Shown here: piece by piece, positions 58,742 through 64,000 of the stretch
Numbering within the stretch: position 1 is the stretch's first letter
How the letters are laid out: every line of letters starts with the position of its first letter
Assembly (NCBI RefSeq): GCF_910594005.1
Contig: NC_057841.1
Span: forward strand, 9,223,001 to 9,287,000
Origin: Cervus elaphus
Lineage: Eukaryota > Chordata > Mammalia > Artiodactyla > Cervidae
DNA: 64,000 bases
Direction of reading: 5' to 3'
Program-made: the position numbers and the translations under genes
Notes under the pieces: model-generated
What the model was told of the DNA's origin: nothing
The model's input: only the letters and a program-made list of their open reading frames with translations
The model's database searches: none

Positions 58742-59636
58742 TCAGTTCAGTCGCTCAGTCATGTCTAACTCTTTGCAACCCCATGGACTGCGGCATGCCA
58801 GGCCTCCCTGTCACCAACTCTCAGAGCTTGCTCAAACTCATGTCCATCGAGTCAGTGATGCCATCCAACCATCTCATCCTCTGTTGTCCCCTTCTCCTCC
58901 CACCTTCAATCTTTCCCAGCATCATGTCTTTTCCAGTAAGTCAGTTCTCATCAGGTGGCCAAAGTATTGGAGCTTCAGCTTCAGCATCAGTCCTTCCAAT
59001 GATTATTCAGCACTGATTTCCTTTAGGATGGACTGGTTGGATTTCCTTGTAGTCCAAGGGACTCTCGAGAGTCTTCTCCAACACCACAGTTCAAAAGCAT
59101 CAATTCTTTGGCAGTCACTTTATGGTCCGACTCTCACATCCATACATGACTACTGGAAAAACCATAGCTTTCACTAGACGGACCTTTGTGGGTAAAGTAA
59201 TGTCTCTGCTTTTTAATATGCTGTCTAAGTTTTTCATAGTTTTTCTTTCAAGGAATAAGCATCTTTTAATTTCATGGCTGCAGTTACCATTTGCAGTGAT
59301 TTTGGAGTCCAAGAAAATAGTCTCTCACTGTTTCCATTGTTTCCCCATCTATTTGCCATGAAGTGATGGGATCGGATGCCATGATCTTAATTTTTGGAAT
59401 GTTGAATTTTAAGCCAGCTTTTTCATTCTCCTTTCATCAACAGGCTCTTTAGTTTCTCTTTGCTTTCTGCCTTAAGGGTGGTGTCATCTGCATATCTGAG
59501 GTTATTGATATTTCTCCCAGCAATCTTGATTCCAGCTTGTGCTTCATCCAGCCCAGCATGTCATATGATATACTCTGCATATAAGTTAAATAAGCAGGGT
59601 GACAATATACAGCCTTGACATACTCCTTTCTCAATT
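58742..59636 (-). mobile_element. BovB LINE, 3' 0.9 kb
   Basis: Antisense BovB from CAGTTCAGTCGCTCAGTCATG to the RT block encoding CILSPCLFNLYAEYI at about 59563-59610. 5'-truncated. It ends where the TIMM21 3' UTR is expected to begin or end. Confidence 0.93.
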
Positions 59637-59639
59637 GAA

Positions 59640-60019
59640 CATCCTTTTATTAGTTTCAATTTTATTTCACAGATTTCATACAACATAAAAAAGCACTGAA
59701 TATTGAACTCTATTTTATTTACATGGTGTAAAACTTTTAATAACAAAAATTTATCATAAAAGATGTTAAGCAGAGCAGAAACTCTGCCTGTGACCATTAA
59801 TGCAAAGATTTAACATAAAGTATGCTCTATTTCATGATTTTTCACTCTAGGAGAAAATCTCTAATTCAGTTTGTCTAAATGTAACAACTACCCAGTGGCC
59901 TTCACTTTTATGAGCTTTACTCCCTCCTGTTTTATTCAAAACAGAGGTTGGCCAAGGCTGAAGATCAGAGCCTGCCACACCCATCAGGAAACACAAGCTT
60001 GCTTGTTCTTCTGATTGTC
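59640..60019 (-). other. TIMM21: TIMM21 3' UTR (extent inferred)
   Basis: Sequence downstream of the TIMM21 stop, read on the minus strand. AATAAA hexamers occur on the minus strand at 59931-59936, 59661-59666 and 59646-59651, so transcripts could end near 59910 or 59630. The region is AT-rich and repeat-free until a BovB fragment begins at about 59636. Which signal is used is unknown. Confidence 0.5.
59931..59936 (-). terminator. TIMM21: Candidate TIMM21 proximal poly(A) signal
   Basis: Minus-strand AATAAA about 85 bases after the TGA. It is the first canonical hexamer downstream of the stop codon. Alternatives lie at 59661-59666 and 59646-59651. Confidence 0.35.
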
Positions 60020-60112
60020 TCAGGATCGATTATCTTCAATGACAATAGTTCTAGAATAGGGTTCAAGTTCTACAAATATATATCGAAATTCATATTCACC
60101 ACTTTCTGGGTT
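60020..60112 (-). CDS. TIMM21: TIMM21 last coding exon
   Basis: 93 bases: 30 codons plus TGA at 60022-60020. Encodes NPESGEYEFRYIFVELEP then YSRTIVIEDNRS. A strong polypyrimidine tract and AG (60114-60113) precede it. The C-terminus appears a few residues shorter than the human protein as I remember it. Confidence 0.95.
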   Translation of the reverse strand, partial: NPESGEYEFRYIFVELEPYSRTIVIEDNRS

Positions 60113-62972
60113 CTGGGAAAAAACAAAAACATAAACGAAAGAGCATCAAGGCCTTACCCTCCCCTTGGCACTTCCCATGAGTCCCGGTTCAGGACGCCCG
60201 CCCCCTACGGCTCACCTCCTTCACTTCAAGATGCACGGTTCCCTGCTTCCCAGGCTCCGAGCCCTGGATGTAGAACTTCACTCGCATGTGTTTCAGCCCA
60301 TCTTTTACGTATTCAATAAAGCTGTCAAGAAAATGAAAGAATGCAAGCCTGACTTCCTCTCACTCAAGCCTCCCGCAGCAGCCCCAGATCCCGGCTGGCC
60401 CCGATACCTAACGTGCTGCCTTCGGCCTCGTCGTGTCACCTCCCCGTAGCCTTTGACGGGCTCGCCGAAGACACTGATGACCTGGGGGACACAGACCAGG
60501 CCTGCTCAGTCAGGGCTGTGGTTTTTTAAAGTTTCCTGGAAAAATACTTCCTGACAAACCAAGTGACCCCACGAACTGCAGCACGCCAGGTTCCCCTGCC
60601 CTTCATTATCTCCCAGAGTTCACTCTAGTTAATGTCCATTGAACATTTTTAGCAACATTTACCCAATGGTGTCTAATACTAAAAGTTATGAGAGTAAAAT
60701 GATACTTTAGTCACTAAACACACATATAAAAACAAATGACTATTTAAAGCAAACCAGATCGAGGGGTAGGAAACCATTATTCCTAATAGGAAAACACACA
60801 ACGAAGTGGAAATGAAATTTCTACCGAACTAAAAATGCAAATATTTTGGAACATTTTCATAAAATACAAATTTGATATGAAAGTAAAACAAATATTGCTT
60901 TAACTCTGTAAATATTTGTTTGTTGAGTATCTTCAGTATCAAAATTTTCAGACATAAATAAAAAGAAATAGGTAAGATGAGACATATTAAAGAACTATGT
61001 AGTTGAAACAAATGGGACAATTCTTCAAATAACTCACTATAATAAACATGTCAGTATCAGAACACTAGAATTTTCTGTTTTTCAATCAGTCACAGTGCCT
61101 GGCAAAGAATAGACCCCTAATAAATGCTGACAAAATCAAATTGTTAAAATTTAATTATTCTTTGTAGAGCTCGTTCAGGCAGCAAATTAAGTTATAAGCT
61201 TGAAAACATCCCACTCCACATTTATTCAGGGAAGTTCTGTTTTGTTCCAAACGCTGAAGATCACTGAATGGCTAGTTTGTGAACAACACAGCAACTCTTC
61301 ATCTCTTCCAACATTTAATATGCGACTGATCATATTTATCATGGTAGCGTGTAAAACGTGTCTTGTCAGGTACAATTAGGTTTCCCAGGAACTACAGTGG
61401 GAACTTCCTTATTTCCTGCTGAGTTTCACTCAGAGTGGCATCTCCCCCACGGCTCTCAGATCGCCCAAGTTCACTAAGAAGGAAAGATGTCAGAAACTGT
61501 TAGCTCCTGAGGCTTCCATGCTGACGGGCCTAGACACTGATGGAGCATGTGGAGGTGGTGCCCAGGGAAGCTCAGGGCTGGGCATGGATGCTGACAGACC
61601 TAGGCTGGCCTTCCTGCTCTCCCCAGGGACTGTCTCTTTGACATTACTCCTTGGTCTATACGAGAAACAGCCCTGCGATTTATGATGCTATATGCCATAT
61701 TCTTTCAAAGTACAAGAATTAAGCTTTCAATGAATTTGATTTTTCAAAGCTTTCCACCCAGGGAGTAAGAAATCTGGGCCTTCACAGGCTACACTGCCTT
61801 TCTCTCTGTGACTGGAAAGCCCTATGGAAAACTTCCTTCTCGATGGGATCCTTTAAAAAAAAGAAATCAACGCGGCTTTTCTGCGCCTGCCTACTCCTGG
61901 AGTGTAGTTCAGGCAGGCTGTGCTTAAGACCTAAGATCTGGAATCAGACAAACTTGGACTAGGTTCTGGCTCTCCCTCTTACCAGGCTTCCCTCGTGGCT
62001 CAGAAGGTAAAGAATCTGCCTACAAATGCGGGAGACCTGGGGCTTGATGCCTGAGTAGGGAAGATCCCTTGGAGAAGGGCATGGCAACCCACTCTAGGAT
62101 TCTTGCCTGGAGAATCCCATGGACAGAGGAGCCTGGTGGGGTACAGTCCATGGGGTTGCAAGGAGTCAGACATGACTGAGGGACTAACACATTCACTTTT
62201 TCCCTCTTGCTGGCTTGGTCCTCTTAGCTTTGTTACTGACTCTCTTTAGATGTCAGTGTTCTTCTGCACACAGGATAGAGACCGCACCCGGCAAGAGTGG
62301 TTCTCCTGAGTCTGAGCACAAGTGCTCAGACCCTGGGCAAAGTGTGTGGTGCAGACTATGCTCTCAGTAAGATCCAACAATTCCTCCTATGATCATGAGG
62401 TCATGAATCAGGTTTTTAAAAAGACTGGACATTTACTGCATGAGTTTAATATGCTGGTATAGCCTAAGCTTTTACAATTAGAATTGAAATGTCCCTGTAT
62501 GGACCTCTGGGTGCTGCCCATAAATCAAAGCATTTCAAGTAGCAAACAAAGAGCTAATGACACAATCACAACCCAACCACTCCGATTTATTATTACATAA
62601 ATTTCACCAGTCTCGGAACCACTATGTGACTTCTGCCCACCACTCCCCCGGTTACCCCAACGTTTTTTCCTCCCTATTGTCAGAGTCTGTGTAACTCAGT
62701 CTTGAAGACTAACCTCGGGATGCGATCTGCACTTTTCTAGGGCTTTCCCATATATCTTATTCGGACTCGATGAAGAAAAAAGTTCTCTGAAGATCGTGTA
62801 AAACAAGCCACCTGAAAATCACAGAAAAAAGAGATCTAGCAAAACAAGAACAAGACAAATGGAGAGTGAAAAAGACATTCAGGGGGTTTATACTTGCTGT
62901 GATTTCAACCTGTAATGGTGATTCCAATAAGCACCACTATTAAGTAGGTAAAATCTCTTCCAGCTTCTTTCA
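60020..62972 (-). CDS. TIMM21: TIMM21, mitochondrial import inner membrane translocase subunit Tim21 (5 exons; 5' exon outside window)
   Basis: Tim21 is a single-pass inner-membrane subunit of the TIM23 presequence translocase. Its intermembrane-space domain contacts the TOM complex and it also associates with respiratory-chain assembly. Five exons on the minus strand join in frame: 62972-62910, 62811-62714, 60481-60408, 60321-60216 and 60112-60020. All introns have GT/AG ends (98, 2232, 86 and 103 bp). The joined product, about 144 residues, starts (V)KEAGRDFTYLIVV, has a membrane helix running to GGLFYTIF, then a conserved domain with KIYGKALEKCRSHPE, FGEPVKGYGEVTRRGRR, EYVKDGLKH, GSEPGKQGTV and EYEFRYIFVELE, ending IEDNRS. 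This matches mammalian TIMM21 throughout. About 100 N-terminal residues, including the targeting sequence, must lie beyond base 64000. From memory the human protein has three more residues after NRS. The frame is open with no sign of decay. Confidence 0.96.
60216..60321 (-). CDS. TIMM21: TIMM21 exon, intermembrane-space domain
   Basis: 106 bases: one base completing the split serine codon, then 35 codons including FIEYVKDGLKHMRVKFYIQG and SEPGKQGTVHLEVKE. Acceptor CAG at 60322-60324, donor GT at 60215-60214. The intron before it is only 86 bp. Confidence 0.95.
60408..60481 (-). CDS. TIMM21: TIMM21 exon, core of intermembrane-space domain
   Basis: 74 bases: 24 codons plus two bases of a split serine codon. 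Encodes VISVFGEPVKGYGEV followed by a basic stretch TRRGRRQH. Acceptor CAG at 60482-60484, donor GT at 60407-60406. The 2.2-kb intron before it holds a BovB fragment and a Bov-tA SINE. Confidence 0.95.
60560..60648 (-). mobile_element. BovB LINE 3' fragment in TIMM21 intron
   Basis: CCAAGTGACCCCACGAACTG, GCAGCACGCCAGGTTCCCC and TCTCCCAGAGTTCACTCTAG are antisense BovB 3' blocks; about 90 bp. Confidence 0.82.
61981..62200 (+). mobile_element. Bov-tA SINE in TIMM21 intron, with TSD
   Basis: Sense on the + strand, so antisense to TIMM21: GGCTTCCCTCGTGGCTCAG to GGACTAACACATTCAC. TCCCTCTT flanks it at 61973-61980 and 62201-62208. Confidence 0.94.
62714..62811 (-). CDS. TIMM21: TIMM21 exon, end of helix and start of intermembrane-space domain
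   Basis: 98 bases between a CAG acceptor and a GT donor, separated from the previous exon by a 98-bp intron. Encodes the end of the helix (GGLFYTIF), then RELFSSSSPNKIYGKAL and EKCRSHPE. The phase fits both neighbouring exons. Confidence 0.95.
62910..62972 (-). CDS. TIMM21: TIMM21 exon with the transmembrane helix
   Basis: 63 bases: two bases finishing a split codon, 20 full codons, one base carried over. Acceptor CAG at 62973-62975 (minus-strand reading), donor GT at 62909-62908. Encodes KEAGRDFTYLIVVLIGITIT, the charged flank and start of the single inner-membrane helix. Probably exon 2 of six by comparison with the human gene. Confidence 0.94.
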
Positions 62973-64000
62973 CTGTAAAGAGAAAACACCCCTGGTTACA
63001 TGTGTGAAGGACATGAGCCGGATGCTCTTGGCTTCACCATCTCCAGCAGGTGAAATGTGGGTTTGGGATACGGGAGGGGTCAGCGCATGTTCTGGAGCAG
63101 CTGCTGTCAAATCTGCACATCAGAATCACCTGAAGAGTTATTTGGAAAGAACAACAGCCGACTCTGGGAGCAGGGCTGAGGAGTCGGCACTTTAGGTACT
63201 TGATCTTAATGCCTCCTTAGTGTCTAAGATGAGGAAATCCTTTGCTCCAGTTCCTCTGAACCCTTCCACATGAAGTGGCAGCTCACGCCTCCCAGTTAAA
63301 GGCTAGCTCTTCCTCCTGCTTGAAGACCTGGTGGGGGCTTCCACCTTGCAAGACACATGCTCTGGCCAGGGTACAACATAACTGGAAGGAAGGAGGAAAT
63401 GGGCCACCCCACCCCTGAAGCGGCCAGAGGCCCCACCAGCAGAGCCAGCTATATCCCAAGGGAGATGGGAAGGGGTGCAAACAGAGACCGGGACGAGTGG
63501 GAGCTGGCCTATCAGCACTCTCCGATCGAACAGTGAAGTCTGACAAGTAGCCTGGGAGCTGGTGCACAGCTCGGCTTACGCTGGGAAAGACGGAGTGAGC
63601 GTGGGCCACGTTAAGTGAAGCAAAAATGACAGCACTGCCACGGCGAGCTGTGGGTGTGGTGGAGGGGGTGTCACACACCAAGGCCGGCTGACTGAGGGGG
63701 GGCCTGGAAAACACTGCTCACAAGGTTATAGAAGGTGGTGCTCTGACAGCCCTGGGGATGGCCCAGCACTGAAGCCAGGTGGGAACAGTCACCGCAATGA
63801 ACAGCTCGGTTTCTGGACCTGAACAGCTCTTCACTCCTGGCATTCACTTACCGAAGGAAGGCCCACTCCATCAGGAGGCACTTGAGCAAGTATAGATTCC
63901 CCTGGTCCTTCACCAGGGCGCCTTGGCCGTTAACTTGGTGACCCTATGCTGGAAAAGGGGACACTTCAAGGTCCACTGGACAGAGTCTGAGCTGACATCA
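62973..64000 (-). other. TIMM21: TIMM21 5' intron (partial)
   Basis: Sequence upstream of the helix exon. I looked on the minus strand for the first exon (mitochondrial presequence and basic N-terminal region) and found no match, so this is taken as intron running off the right edge. It contains a MER5-like remnant near 63100-63205. A 143-codon open frame at 63283-63714 has no resemblance to the gene. Confidence 0.7.
63100..63205 (+). mobile_element. MER5-like DNA transposon remnant
   Basis: CAAATCTGCACATCAGAATC, CACCTGAAGAGTTATTTGG and the end around GGCACTTTAGGTAC resemble the non-autonomous hAT element MER5A. Old and diverged. Confidence 0.6.

Larger units (their letters stand above)
60482..62713 (-). 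other. TIMM21: TIMM21 2.2-kb intron
   Basis: Largest fully visible intron of the gene. It contains a BovB 3' fragment and one Bov-tA SINE inserted opposite to transcription. Nothing else is recognised. Confidence 0.9.

Noticed and set aside
1931..59640. Regularly recurring similar blocks of about 200 bp, as if a repeat array or CRISPR
   Set aside because: They are dispersed SINE copies in both orientations with individual target duplications, without spacers or cas genes.
59561..59797. 78-codon minus-strand frame resembling reverse transcriptase at its end
   Set aside because: It starts in the TIMM21 3' UTR region and runs into the truncated BovB end; an artefact of the junction.
535..62200. 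Many tRNA-like B boxes (GGTTCGATCCC type)
   Set aside because: All lie in Bov-tA or CHR SINE heads; no cloverleaf-forming tRNA gene could be built around any of them.
63283..63714. 143-codon minus-strand open frame upstream of the TIMM21 exons
   Set aside because: Tempting as the missing first exon, but the peptide bears no resemblance to the Tim21 N-terminus and no donor joins it in phase to the exon at 62972.
63840..63900. Strong minus-strand donor-like GTAAGT after an open stretch
   Set aside because: Considered as the TIMM21 first-exon donor. The codons before it do not match Tim21 in any frame, so it is probably a cryptic site.

Overview
The window is nuclear DNA of a ruminant artiodactyl. 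It is packed with Bov-tA and Bov-A2 SINEs, BovB (RTE) LINE pieces and CHR-type tRNA-Glu SINEs, a combination typical of cattle, sheep, goats, deer and relatives. Older mammalian repeats (L1, MIR, MLT1-type MaLR LTRs, a MER5-like piece) lie underneath. Two protein-coding genes can be supported, one at each edge, and they converge on each other. They match the neighbouring pair CYB5A and TIMM21 (18q22.3 in human).

Left edge (1-2.5 kb): the last intron, last coding exon (1849-1930) and 3' UTR of CYB5A on the + strand. This exon encodes the C-terminal membrane anchor of cytochrome b5. Right edge (59.6-64 kb): five coding exons of TIMM21 on the - strand (62972 down to 60020), all with GT/AG splice sites. 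They encode about 144 residues: the inner-membrane helix and the intermembrane-space domain of the mitochondrial presequence-translocase subunit Tim21. The first exon, with start codon and targeting sequence, lies beyond the right end.

Between the genes (about 2.5-59.6 kb) I find no further gene, tRNA, rRNA or CRISPR array. The interval is mostly interspersed repeats, many nested with readable target-site duplications. Examples are a three-level nest at 5.66-7.33 kb, an L1 inside an older L1 fragment at 26.9-28.9 kb that itself carries a Bov-A2 SINE, an L1 with the hallmarks of twin-priming inversion at 33.6-34.5 kb, an MLT1 LTR broken by two SINEs at 49.2-49.8 kb, and a 2.4-kb BovB (54.45-56.82 kb) with much of its endonuclease/reverse-transcriptase frame still legible. 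Non-repeat stretches (largest at about 2.5-5.1, 13.4-15.7, 19.3-20.8, 46.9-49.2 and 50.9-53.1 kb) show no gene I recognise.

I see no previously undescribed biological system. The most unusual non-transposon structure is a C-rich, CpG-rich tandem array at 39.60-39.74 kb with five GC boxes spaced 20-22 bp apart. It could act as a cryptic promoter or enhancer, or be only a minisatellite. The two genes are not functionally linked: CYB5A is an ER (tail-anchored) electron carrier and TIMM21 a nuclear-encoded mitochondrial import subunit. Repeat-family names come from recognising consensus features by eye, so subfamilies and exact ends are approximate.
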